Assembly: GCF_026213295.1 (NCBI RefSeq)
Contig: NC_079414.1
Span: 4,236,312-4,300,311, forward strand
Direction: 5' to 3'
DNA: 64,000 nt
Origin: Gadus chalcogrammus
Lineage: Eukaryota; Chordata; Actinopteri; Gadiformes; Gadidae
Both the position numbers and the translations under genes were made by a program. The notes under the pieces are model-generated. The model ran no database searches. It was not told the origin of the DNA and saw only the letters and a list, made by a program, of their open reading frames with translations. Below are positions 21,141-31,456 of the stretch, piece after piece. Within the stretch, counting starts at the first letter, position 1; each line of letters starts with the position of its first letter.

Positions 21141-22710
21141 CCTGAGTTATGAAACCGAATTTTGCTTTATGAGTTTAGTACCTGATAACCACCACCGCCA
21201 GTAGTTGCAAATAGTGTTGCTTTTGACAACGAAAATTATGACCAAGTGTCGTCATCAACAAACCTTTATCGTGTGAGAAAAACGAGACTGGACGCAACGT
21301 GGAGGCTGGGCGTGTGACAATAACTGATTAAATACATAGTGCAATATGGTTGGCGAATAAAACAAGACTAAAAAGTGTTTTACGAAAATAAGACTGCTAA
21401 AACGTCTCTTCATTTTCGTTGACCTAAACTAGGCGATAAAGACTTAGGCCTATAACGTTATTTTGTTCATCTGGAACTTCAACTGTTCCAGACATAACAT
21501 CAATTTTCAACCGTTTACCTTATTTAACAAAACTACACACTTGTAACTTCGATAATATCTAAATGGAATTATGATAACACTGGAAAGAGTATGAATGTGA
21601 CTAATACTAATAAAAACCAAAATGACAGCTTGACACATGACTAGACAAACACTAGAAAGGAAACAGGCCGCCAAAAACAGCTATGGTTGCAAACGTGTAA
21701 AACCTGTCTTAAATTACGTCAGAGAGCATCGTGTGCGCTTGAAGAAAGAACCTTGAATTCGACCGGATGTAGGACGTTGAGTTCTGTGTTGTACTGCACC
21801 GACGTGCGCAACAAACTCACGAGTGCCTGAGTTGTGCCCCAGTTGTGCGTTGACATGGTCAACGCACTCACCGGGGCTACTGCAGTCAACCATGAGTATT
21901 AGATAACGTGCCACTGACGTGGTCATAGTCACGAGTGCCCGAGTTGTTACCGCTGCTTTGTGGTCAACGCACTCACCGGGGTCGCCGCTGCGAACCTTGA
22001 GTTTTATTTTTTCCATGATATGCCACCGACGTGACACCGAACTCAAGAGTGTTTTCTAGATGATCCACCGACGTGGTCACACTTGCCGGGGTTGCTGCAG
22101 GTTAACCTTGAGTTATATAGCCAAATTTAGCTTTATGAGTTTAGTACCTGATAACCAGTAGTTGCAAATAGTGTTGCTTTTGACACCGAAAATTATGACT
22201 AAATGTCGTCATCAACAAACCTTTATCCTCGCGTGAGGAAAACAATGCTGGTCATATGACAATAACTATAATTAAATACGTAGTGCAATGTTGTTTACGA
22301 ATAAAAACGAGACTGAAAGTGTTTTACAAAATGAAACTGCTAAAATGTCTTAATTTCTGTTGACCTAAACTAGGCGAGGTTGGATAAACTGTATCAACGT
22401 TATTTTTTCCAACTGGAACTTCAACTGTTTGAGACATAACTACATCAATTTGCGACCGTTTACCTTATTTAACAAATCTACGCACTTATATCTTCGATAA
22501 TATAACGGAATTTCGATATCACTGGAAAGAGTGTGAACGTGACTACTAATAAAAAAACAAAAATGACACCTTGACACGAAGACTAAAACTAGAATGGAAA
22601 CAGGCCGCCAAAAACAGCTGTAGTAGCAAACGTGTTAAACCTGCCTTAACCGACGTTAGAGAGCATCGTGTGTGCTTGAAGGAAGAACCATGAATTCGAG
22701 CATGGAAGCG
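20825..22710. repeat. Tandem duplication, period about 940-965 bp
   Basis: Positions 20825-21775 are repeated at 21779-22710. Markers are GAGTTCTGTGTTGTAC (20825 and 21779), GGGGTTGCTGCAGGTTAACC (about 21124 and 22088) and GAAACAGGCCGCCAAAAACA (21660 and 22597). Offsets shrink from about 965 to 937 because of indels. No frame survives. Confidence 0.8.
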
Positions 22711-22844
22711 TAAGGACAGAGAGTTGTTGATTCTTGAAATGATAATAGTAACAGCTGCCCCTAGGCTATCGCTTTAAGACCGTTTTAAGAAGATGGAAAA
22801 ATGCCTTGCAAGAGAAGGTGACATCAGCGAAAGCCAGGTCCCGT

Positions 22845-23440
22845 GTAGGGGAAAAAGTCTGAGTAGGAGACGTGTACGCATGGGCGCATGAACGCAAGAA
22901 TGCATGAACCCAAGAACCCAAGAACGCATGAACCCGTAGAACGCATGAACCCGTAGAACGCATGAACCCGTAGAACGCATTCCGTAGAACGCTGTGAGAA
23001 ACACTGGCTCGAGTAATATGTTAAAAATAAGGATGGAATCTCCCAGCTCTGAGAGAGCGCACTAATCTATTCGAAATATCGAGAGTGAGTTGGAGTGGCC
23101 TACACGCATAAATAATTGTAATACACCAACATGTTAACTGTCATACATAGCTAAACAAGCAAATTAACAATTAAATACCCTGTGTAAGGGAAAAAGTCTG
23201 AGTAGGAGACGTACGCATGGACGCATGAACCCAAGAACCCGTAGAACGCAGTGAGAAACACTGTCTTGAGTAATATGTTAAAATAAGGATGAAATCTCCC
23301 AGCTCTGAGAGAGCACACTAATCTATTCAAAATATCGAGTGTGAGTTGGAGTGGCCAACACACATAAATAATTGTAATACACCAAAATTGTTAACTGTCA
23401 TACATAGCTAAACGAGCAAATGAAAAATGAAATACCAACG
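22845..23440. repeat. Second local duplication with a 17-bp minisatellite
   Basis: A block starting GGGAAAAAGTCTGAGTAGGA occurs at about 22848 and 23188. In the first copy AACCCGTAGAACGCATG is repeated in tandem about 4 times (22925-22990); the second copy has only one unit. The long open frames here are repeat artefacts. Confidence 0.8.
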
Positions 23441-23821
23441 CGATTTAAGCTATTAACAATAATAGACTATAAATAATAATATAAAATGATACCGTAATGC
23501 ACCCGTTCTTTGTCTTTGGATCTTTTGAATAAATGGATCGATATGTGAATCGCATCGCGAGCAGAGGAACGTGAGAGTTAGGCCCTTTTCCCATTCCTTT
23601 GCTCTAAAGAAAATCTCAGCCCTAGCCCTCGCTGTTGCGCGTGCACGCACCGTGGAGCAATGTCCCAATACCAATTTAAGGTAGCTTTAAGGGGTAAGGG
23701 GGAGGGCTAACATCCCCTCAAAATTGAGATTTTCGATGGGCACCCTCAAAGCGATTCAGTTCTGACTTGCTCCCACAATACCTTGCGAGAAAACGGAAAA
23801 TCAAGAAATATCCCAGACAAG

Positions 23822-24974
23822 ATGGAGGACGAAAAGATGCGACAGGATTTGAAAAACACAAATGTAAGTATTTTCTCTGTAATTAACTAGTAATTATTTT
23901 ATTAATTATACTCTGCAGCCCGGCCGCGGGCTTCGAAGCCCGGCCAAGGACTCTCGGAAGATCGCGAAAGTCTGTGGCCGATTTTCGCGGAAGATCGCGA
24001 AAATCCCCGGCCGACTTTCGCAGGCCGCCCGACCCCGGTTCTCGGCCGGGTTGCATGCCCGATCACGGTTTCTGCATCCCGGCCGTCGACCGGGCTGCAG
24101 ACCGGGCTGCAGACCGGGCTGGATATCATGTCGTATGATATCCAGATCTTCCATGTTCTAGTGACTCCAGGTTAAAAATAAGCTTTACTATACTAATATA
24201 TATTATATTATATTAGATTAGATTAGATTAGATTAGGCTTTATTGATCCTTTTGGGATGACTCCCTCAAGGAAATTGATTGTCCAGTAGCTTACAGAAAG
24301 AAACACAACACAATATTAAATTATATACAATATAAGATAAACAATACACTCTAAGATAACTATAAAAAGTAAAATAAAAAGTAATCAGTAAACAATAAAC
24401 TCTTAACTAACTAACTATAAAAAGTAAACAAAAAACAGTAAACAGTAAACAATAAACTCTTATCTAATATAGAAAGTAATTTTAGTAATATTATTAGTTA
24501 TTAATTATTAATATTCTATAAGTAATATTATATATACTAATATATACATTATATTAGTAATATTCTATTAGTATTATTATACTAATATATTATATTATAT
24601 TAGTAATATTACATGGTTAATCAATGTATTTTTTGGCAGTACTATATTGTGTACATAGCTATTATATATTGTACATAACATATGGCCATATCAACCAGTT
24701 CTGGCATATAATTTCTATTTCCTTCTTATTCGTTTTCTTTCAGGACTTCGTTGAGTCCACTGCCACCAGCCCCCCCCCACCTCTCCCTCATGCTCCTCCA
24801 CCCCAGCACCTCTTCCACCACCCCAGACACCCCTTCCAAGAGGAGAGTGCCAGGGAGCAGGCGAGGCATGAGGAGAGCGAGGCAAAGTTGGCGGAATGGT
24901 GGAGAAGATGTGATTCTCCACCATTCTCTCAAAAGCTGAGAGGGTGTGTGTGTGTGTGTGTGTGTATTTTTTAG
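23822..24974 (+). CDS. Possible two-exon mini-gene of about 90 residues, unknown function
   Basis: Exon 1 (23822-23863) reads MEDEKMRQDLKNTN and ends at a consensus GTAAGT donor. Exon 2 (24744-24974) follows a TTTCTTTCAG acceptor in the same phase, reads DFVESTATSPPPPLPHAPPP and ends in a CVCVC stretch from a GT microsatellite. AATAAA follows at 25022-25027. The product is a proline/histidine-rich peptide followed by an E/R-rich helix. I do not recognise it. It could be an accessory exon pair of a non-autonomous transposon. The microsatellite C-terminus argues against strong constraint. Confidence 0.35.
24210..24320 (-). mobile_element. LINE 3' tail with (ATTAG)n
   Basis: On the plus strand ATTAG repeats (24213-24236) are followed by GCTTTATTGATCC and AAGGAAATTGATTG. 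On the minus strand this reads as a 3' end with GGATCAATAAAG and a CTAAT repeat tail. This is a common fish LINE tail; the clade is not assignable from the tail alone. Confidence 0.6.
24320..24620. other. AT-rich low-complexity stretch
   Basis: Runs of TAAACAATAAACTC and ATTATATTAGTAATATT-like words. No gene. Confidence 0.6.
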
Positions 24975-25639
24975 GTGTGCGTGTGTGTGTATTTTTAGAT
25001 GTGTGGTTCAGTGTTTATTTAAATAAAGTGTTTCTTCTAAAGTGTTCTTGTTCATAACCGATTATTATCTAAGGGTGCACTCACACTAGGCCATCTGTCC
25101 GTGGCTGTGGCCGTTTTAGCACCTAACCGTGCTCAAATCTGCCAGTGTGAGTGTGGCCAGTCTGGCTAATACCACCTTTAACAGTATTATTATTTTTTTA
25201 ACACTTTATTTAAACATGCCAATTACAAAATATAAATACCATTTCAGGTTAAACATCTTTACAATGGGTCTTGCTCGTGGCCCGAGACAATGGCAGCCAG
25301 TCTGTCTCTTGTAACATTACCAGGGGTCTGGTTATCTGCTAGGGGGCACGGGGAGGCCATGATGACGTCACAGGGTAGGGTTGTCCCATTTGGTAGGGTC
25401 GGTTAGGGGTAGCAATGAGGGGTAGCAATGAGCATGAGCAATGAGGGTTAGGGTTGAGATGTAAGTGAGCAGCAGCTGAACCAATCTAAAAACCTCTGAA
25501 CCTTCGTCAATAAAAACCTTTTAGTGATAATCAGTTACCACAGTGCCTAAAACCCATCAACTTCATTCATGTTAAAGTGAAAGGAAAAACCTCGGACACG
25601 AGAAGTTAACTGAGCAGTGCACTTGACTAGGCCCTCTCG

Positions 25640-26010
25640 AATGCCGGTGTTTTGCCGAATTTCGACCCCCCCGCATATTACGACCCCCCTTCGCGTGAAC
25701 GCGCATTCGCTTATTGTCAACGCCCCATACTTTCATTTAGTTCGAGGCGCTCTTCCTTCCGACAATATTAGTCTAAATTAGTGTTTATATTCTATCACAA
25801 CATCACAAGTTGAGCATATTTTAGATTGTAAGTTTGAAGACGAACACATGAACATGAACATCGCAATGGAACCTCCGACGGCGACGACCCATGTACGCTA
25901 CAACATTCACGATAATGAACTACGAGAGCACTTACATACGTAATAGTTAAAAGTAATACATTAATACATTATGTTATTTACTCATATTAATTTTGACAAC
26001 CTCTTGGTAG
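25640..26010 (+). repeat. Interspersed repeat X, copy 1
   Basis: The sequence CCGAATTTCGACCCCCCCGC through TTTTGACAACCTCTTGGTAG is present in reverse orientation at 34640-34492 plus 28163-27926. The two copies are close to identical over about 370 bp. The family is unknown to me. Copy 1 is interrupted at 26010 by another insertion, because its continuation CCTACCCTGGAAAGCAC resumes at 26530. Confidence 0.75.
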
Positions 26011-26525
26011 TGTTACGTATTTTAAGAATCTAAGCTACCCACACATAGACCCAATGAGACAGGACCAAACATATAAGCCGTAAATACTATACATAGCCAC
26101 AAGGGGAGCAAGACCTTATTGGAGGCTGCTCCAGCCACAGTTAGCAGCGCTTTTATATATACGAAGAAGCCGAAGCCAGTACGGCACCCCGGCCACGCCC
26201 ACTAGGCCACGCCCACTTGACGGTCTACCTGAGGACACGAGGTGGGGATCGCGATAGAAGACATAAAGAAGAGATAGATCAGAACAGAACAGAACAGAAC
26301 AGAAAAGGAGAGAGATTTTCAGCGACACCCGCGAAGGGTCGCGGGCCTCTGCCCGTGGCCCATAGTAGCCAGAGTTATTATCTCTCACACGTGTTCTACA
26401 CGATTCCTACAATTCCCTCCGTACAGCTTCACTTACCATGCCGAAACATGCCGACGACTTTATAATAAATGAAGTGAGTTCAAAGCAACCCGGGATTGGA
26501 CAACTTTCTTCGAGAATATGCAATA
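26011..26525 (+). mobile_element. Insertion in repeat X, solo-LTR-like
   Basis: Comparison with copy 2 of repeat X shows that 26011-26525 is an insert. It begins TGTTACGTATTTTAAGAATC and is flanked by GTAG (26007-26010 and 26526-26529). It contains a TATATATA box near 26150 and TATAATAAATG near 26461. This fits a solo LTR of about 515 bp, but the right end is not a clean CA, so the class is tentative. Confidence 0.45.
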
Positions 26526-26635
26526 GTAGCCTACCCTGGAAAGCACATTTAACTGTGACTGATCCAAAACTAAGGAAATCCTTTAGGCCAGGTCCAGACT
26601 CAGTGAGCACAGCCTCGCCTTCGAGAGAGTGAAGG

Positions 26636-26725
26636 ATATTGGATATATTGGATATATATTGAATATATCCAATATATATTTTCGATATATTGAATATATA
26701 CTGTATATACTGTATATATTCAATA
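26636..26725. repeat. AT-rich palindromic low complexity
   Basis: Repeats of GGATATATTGAATATATCC-like words form several self-complementary stretches. Confidence 0.7.
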
Positions 26726-26739
26726 TCCAGCCAATTTAG

Positions 26740-27050
26740 CCTGCCATATTCATCACCCATCTCCTATTTCTTGTTTGTTTTCACCACAACCGTACTGTGC
26801 CTTTTTTTATTATTACCTATATATAATGGATTACCGTGCATCGACCAGTTTGCCTGACTAATGTAGTCTCCGACTCCTAGCCTGCTCCCTGCCTGGACTT
26901 CGCCTACCCATCAAATTTCCTGTGTATGACCTCCTGCCTGTCCCTTGACCCATCTCCAGCCTCCTTCTTGGGAATTGTGTTAATAAACATTCATGCTCTG
27001 CGCTTGAAACCTATTCTTGGCATCCTTCGTATTCATTACAGTCAGGTTAT
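26740..27050 (+). other. Possible LTR-like 3' region
   Basis: A C/T-rich stretch (CCTGCCTGTCCCTTGACCC) is followed by TTAATAAACATTCATG and CTTCGTATTCATTACA. This resembles the R-U5 part of fish LTRs, but no partner LTR or coding region was found. Confidence 0.3.
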
Positions 27051-27370
27051 TATCACAAAAAAATGTAAATGTATACACTACTTTTGTACTTGCACCAAAC
27101 TTTTGTAGGGCTCATTAATGTAATGTGTGTTCAACTTTGATATCTGTTGATGTTACATAGGATTTCTGAAAGGAAGTCTATTCTAGAATATTCCTCAAAG
27201 TCAGAAGTTGTTAATTGCAATTACTTCATGCATACATATACATATGTACATCCATACAAATATTCATAATGTGTACTGTTCATTATATTGACATGGTAGG
27301 CATCAACACTGGGAGTATTTTGAATGAGTGAGTAATTCTGCCTGCATGAATTGGCTGTGAGAATACAACG

Positions 27371-27512
<142 letters not shown>

Positions 27513-27519
27513 GCCACCT

Positions 27520-27910
27520 ACATCGTTAGGCCACATCCAGTGGCCTAACGATGTAACCCCAAAAAATTTGAAGTGTCTCAGACTTTGCAAACAGGAAATA
27601 GGAGGGGGGGTTGAAATACGGCAGGCTAAATTGCCTGCCGAAATACAACCCCCCCCCGCCAAATGTCCCCTGTTGTGACTACACGTCTGAGATTTCTACA
27701 GTCACATCCCGTGGCCTAACGATGTAAGCCCAAAAAAATTAAAGTGTCTCAGACTTTGCAAACAGGAAATAGGAGGGGGGGTTGAAATACAGCAGGCTAA
27801 ATTGCCTGCCGAAATACAACCCCCCCCCGCCAAATGTCCCCTGTTGTGCCTACACGTCTGAAATTTCTACAGTCACATCCCGTGACCTAACGATGTAAGC
27901 CCAAAAGTGC
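27520..27910. repeat. Two tandem 171-bp units with hairpins, preceded by a 14-bp palindrome
   Basis: GTGGCCTAACGATGTAA starts at 27540 and 27711, with a third start at 27882 (171-bp period). Each unit holds GGCAGGCTAAATTGCCTGCC, a 7-bp stem with a 6-base loop, inside a larger G-run/C-run stem (GGGGGGGTTG and CAACCCCCCC). The array begins with the palindrome ACATCGTTAGGCCA / TGGCCTAACGATGT (27520-27554). Confidence 0.8.
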
Positions 27911-27925
27911 TTTCCAGGGTAGGCT

Positions 27926-28163
27926 ACCAAGAGGTTGTCAAAATTAATATGAGTAAATAACATAATGCATTAATGTATTACTTTTAACTATTACGTATGT
28001 AAGTGCTCTCGTAGTTCATTATCGTGAATGTTGTAGCGTACATGGGTCGTCGCCGTCGGAGGTTCCATTGCGATGTGTTCGTCTTCAAACTTACAATCTA
28101 AAATATGCCATCGCTTTCTGTGATAAGTTGCTCAACTTGTGATGTTGTGATAGAATATAAACA
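27926..28163 (-). repeat. Interspersed repeat X, copy 2, inner part
   Basis: This is the reverse complement of 25790-26010. Its continuation lies at 34492-34640, on the other side of the L2 insertion. Confidence 0.8.
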
Positions 28164-28504
28164 ATGGCGACTGCGGTGATCCACCCGCCATATAGCCAAC
28201 TACTGGAGGGATGCTCCTCCACACCGGCGACCCCACCATCCGCACAGAGCGCCGAGATATCCAGCGTAAGGTTGGAATGTCGCTCCATCCAGGCTCTTCT
28301 GGACGAGATCGCCCGCCGCCAGTCTCTCCTCCTCTCCCGGCTCGACTCTCTCCAACCTGGTGCCACATCTCACATGGAGGATAAAGTTCCAACTCCTCTC
28401 TCCTGTCCGGTGTCTCCGCTTGGCCCAAAAAACAGCTGGGTAACAGTGAGGAGTGGGAAACCTCGGAAATGCTCTTCCCCTTCGAGTTCCGAAACAGAGG
28501 ACGG
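28164..28504 (+). pseudogene. L2 ORF1, N-terminal part (interrupted)
   Basis: The frame begins MATAVIHPPYSQLLEGC and has a leucine-rich helix (SIQALLDEIARRQSLLLSRL) followed by a W-V-T-V motif, as in fish L2 ORF1. It is interrupted at 28504 by the Ginger-like element. The reading frame resumes in phase at 30430 when the insert and one copy of its target duplication are ignored. Confidence 0.8.
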
Positions 28505-30425
28505 TGTGGCACCCGATTTGGTTCCCCCCCAGTTCCTGTTCCCCCTTACGCTGATTTACCGATGAGCCGTGCGTAGTTGCTATGTTACCGAACGTACTTG
28601 AGGAAGAAAAGCAAGTCGAAAACAGCTGGATGTACGGAAAGCGAAGTGGGACAAACCTCACACCAGGCTGTGCGGCAGTAGTCTACTAGTCTGCTACGTT
28701 GATTTTAGCGTCACAACACAACTATAACACACAGGCATTATTCATGAAGGTGTTTGTAAGACCATTCATTGTCAATCTTTGCAAAGGAATACGATTCAAG
28801 GACAAAAATAGGGGAAACCATCTCACCCCATCAATAATGTATTTATTATGGCTGGACAAAGATTACAAGTTTTAATCCCATCGTTTGGTGAGACAACTCG
28901 CGATTAATCACACTTTTATCCACTCCAATTTAAGTTGAATGAGATATCAAATTGAATGACATTATAATTTATACCAATACTTAGCAATACCTTGACCAAG
29001 TGATCTTGAGGGAGTTTCATTGACTCACCCAGTGTGGTTTGAATATGACATTTACGGAACACCACAGATTTGGGAATTGTAAACAGGCTGTTACTGCAAT
29101 TGTAAACCAACAGTAACTACAAGTGTAGTTCAATTCAAATAAGTAGCGCCTCAGATTTGGGAATTGTAAACAGGCTGTCACTTACTGCAATTGTAATTGA
29201 ATGTACAGTAAGCAGAACTAAAAACAAAAAAGAATGTTGACATTCTGTGGGCAAAACCTTTTCAAAATCAAAGTAGGCCTAAAAAAATAATAACGCGCCT
29301 TAGTGCGTATTATACACTCCAATCAAATAATTCCATTTACCCATTTATCCAAGTCAACCCCCATTCCAGACCAGTAAAACCTGGCGGTGACTGAATATTT
29401 GTTTTTTTGGGTTCCACAGTGGCCTCCATGAGCACTGTCATGAAAGTCCAAGAAAGTCTGATCGGCCTCCTCCGCGCCAACCAGAACTTACTTGCGCACC
29501 TCCATTTCATTTCTCGACGAAATGTAATACATTGTATCACCTATTGAAACATGGTTGTTGTCAGTAGCCTACAAGAAACACGTCTTTTTTTCTGATAAGA
29601 GCAGGAGATCAGGGAATTGTTTTTGAGGTAGGCATATCTTTACCATGGCTTACCATCTAGTATGAAACGGGCGGAGCGCCTTCGAATTATGTATTTCTGC
29701 TCCTTAGAAATACCTGGGGGATATGAGCCATCTCTTTTGTAGTTACGCAGCTCGATGTACATGCATTTGTCCATTATAAATCCATGCAACAAACAAGTTT
29801 CCCAGATCATGTACAGCCTTGCCATCATAATTTATACACTTCGCACCCGTCAGAATTGGTTAGACGCGCCCAATTAGGCTACAATCACAGTATATATATA
29901 CGCACTACCATTATATTATTATAGTGCCTCGATCAGACAAAACAGACAAGAGCAGAGTCCAACCAAGATTTCAGAGTCATTTCTTTATTAGTTCCAAAGA
30001 AATGCATGATTTATAAGATTAATTTATTTATTTTATTAGAAAAAACTATGCAGCACAGAATGCCTTCACACAAATCAATGATCCAATGATATTCACCAAA
30101 CACATTCAACAACAAGGCATGGTATTTATTTATTCAACATTATAAACAAATCAACAGATCCTCAGATCTGATATATTACAAATGCAATTGACTAATTGAT
30201 ATTAAAAATAATGACTAACAACACTGAATTAAAGAACAGAATATCGAAACAATAGGGAAATCGCGTTTTCGCGTTCCATCTCACGCAAATCGTCAATCAT
30301 TTTGTACCACTTGGCTTTCCGTGGATCCAGTTGTTCTGGCTTGGTCCTGTGGGCGGAGTCATTTAACATGGCGTTTAAATGAGGGGGAACAGCTATTCCA
30401 ATGGGGAACCAAATCGGGTGCCACA
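28505..30425 (-). mobile_element. Ginger-like DNA transposon (integrase-related) inserted in L2 ORF1
   Basis: The terminal inverted repeat TGTGGCACCCGATTTGGTTC occurs at both ends and agrees with the TGTNR start known for Ginger elements. The flanking 4-bp duplication ACGG (28501-28504 and 30426-30429) fits the 4-bp duplications of that group. On the minus strand the interior encodes an integrase N-terminal zinc-finger region. The catalytic DDE core was not found, so the copy is defective. Homology between the two ends extends beyond the terminal repeat to about 130 bp with mismatches. Confidence 0.75.
29330..29830 (-). pseudogene. Ginger integrase fragment (H2C2-type zinc finger region)
   Basis: On the minus strand one frame reads DGSYPPGISKEQKYIIRRRS and ARFILDGKPW (29780-29640). 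Downstream (about 29455-29335) another reads FHDSAHGGHCGTQK and RFYWSGMGVDLDKW. These match the integrase zinc-binding region (H...GHxGxxKT...FYWxGM...DxxxW) shared by Ginger, GIN1/KRBA2-like proteins and LTR integrases. The two pieces are in different frames and separated by decay. No catalytic domain follows. Confidence 0.7.
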
Positions 30426-30429
30426 ACGG

Positions 30430-31456
30430 CACCATCACGCTGTACAACTGCTTTGCCCCGCTTCAGTTACTCATGGACGCCGAGCTTGGTGAATCTGGCG
30501 CGGACAAACCTACATCTCCTTCGGCTTCTCGTCGCACTTCACCGCTCCCCAGCCCAACTTTAAGAATTGCAAAGCGCTCCATCTGCAGCCCAACGGAACG
30601 ACCATCCAAGCCTGCTCCCCCACGGGCAGAGGCTCAACCCGTCAACCTGGCTGTGCCGCACCTGCCGTCGGTGCGTCGGACAAGAAAAAGTCCTGCTTCT
30701 CCCTCTCACGGCCTACATGTAAAACGGCGTCGCTGCCTCTCCCCCTCTGATACTCCTGATGAAGGCCATACACCGGCTAGCTCTTCAGCCGGCAACCAAG
30801 CCATCTCTCCAGCCTCCTCCACGAGATCTTCCTCGACATCTGATGACGTCATCCACCTGAGCCTTACTTCTCTGTTGCCAGTGCCAATGACTCCACCCGC
30901 CGAGAAGGCACTGCTGCCCCCTAACGTCCGCCATGCCCAGCATTCCTCTCCTCACCAGTTACCCCCAAAGCACACTGTTTACAAATATGATCACACCTCA
31001 GCCCCACAGATCCTCCTATTAGGGGATTCTATATTTAGACAAGTAAAACTCCCTGCTGCCATCACATATTGTGTTGAGAATGGCAGGGTAAATGATCTTT
31101 TTCCTCTCTTGCCAAAGATCCTACAGGTTTTCCCCTCCATATCCAAGATAATTATCCACATCGGGTCAAATAATGTCGTGGACAGAAAATCTGCTCAACT
31201 CCACAGTGAGATCGAAGAACTTTGTGTCAAACTGGAATCTCTTGGCAAATCCTGTATTCTGTCTGGCCCCATACCTTCCCCTGCACGTGGCTCTGAATGT
31301 TTCAGCCAGCTTTACAGCCTTCATCAATGGCTTAAAACCTGCCAACCTGCTGCCGGTGTTAATACAAAACTCTCTCTCCCCCCCAGCAATCCTTCGCCAA
31401 CAACTAAGATGGCTCTCCTCAATAATAATAATAATAATAATAATTTTAATCAATGA
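30430..31456 (+). pseudogene. L2 ORF1, C-terminal part with SGNH/esterase domain
   Basis: The frame holds a P/S-rich linker, then ILLLGDSIFRQVKL (GDS block) and KIIIHIGSNNVVDRKSAQLH (GSNN block). These are the signature motifs of the esterase-like (SGNH hydrolase) domain in CR1/L2 ORF1 proteins. It ends after an (AAT)n run that encodes asparagines, where ORF2 begins in another frame. Confidence 0.8.

Noticed and set aside
20390..22100. CRISPR-like array (regularly spaced palindromic repeats)
   Set aside because: The spacers are themselves repeated modules, the spacing is irregular, the block is tandemly duplicated, the context is a vertebrate genome and there are no cas genes.
22766..23363. 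Frames rich in RSTGSCVLRVHAF-like units
   Set aside because: They come from the 17-bp minisatellite and its duplicated block; there is no splice or domain support.
30401..31456. A stand-alone host gene with a GDS/esterase motif
   Set aside because: It is the C-terminal half of L2 ORF1. The N-terminal half lies before the Ginger insert, and ORF2 follows.
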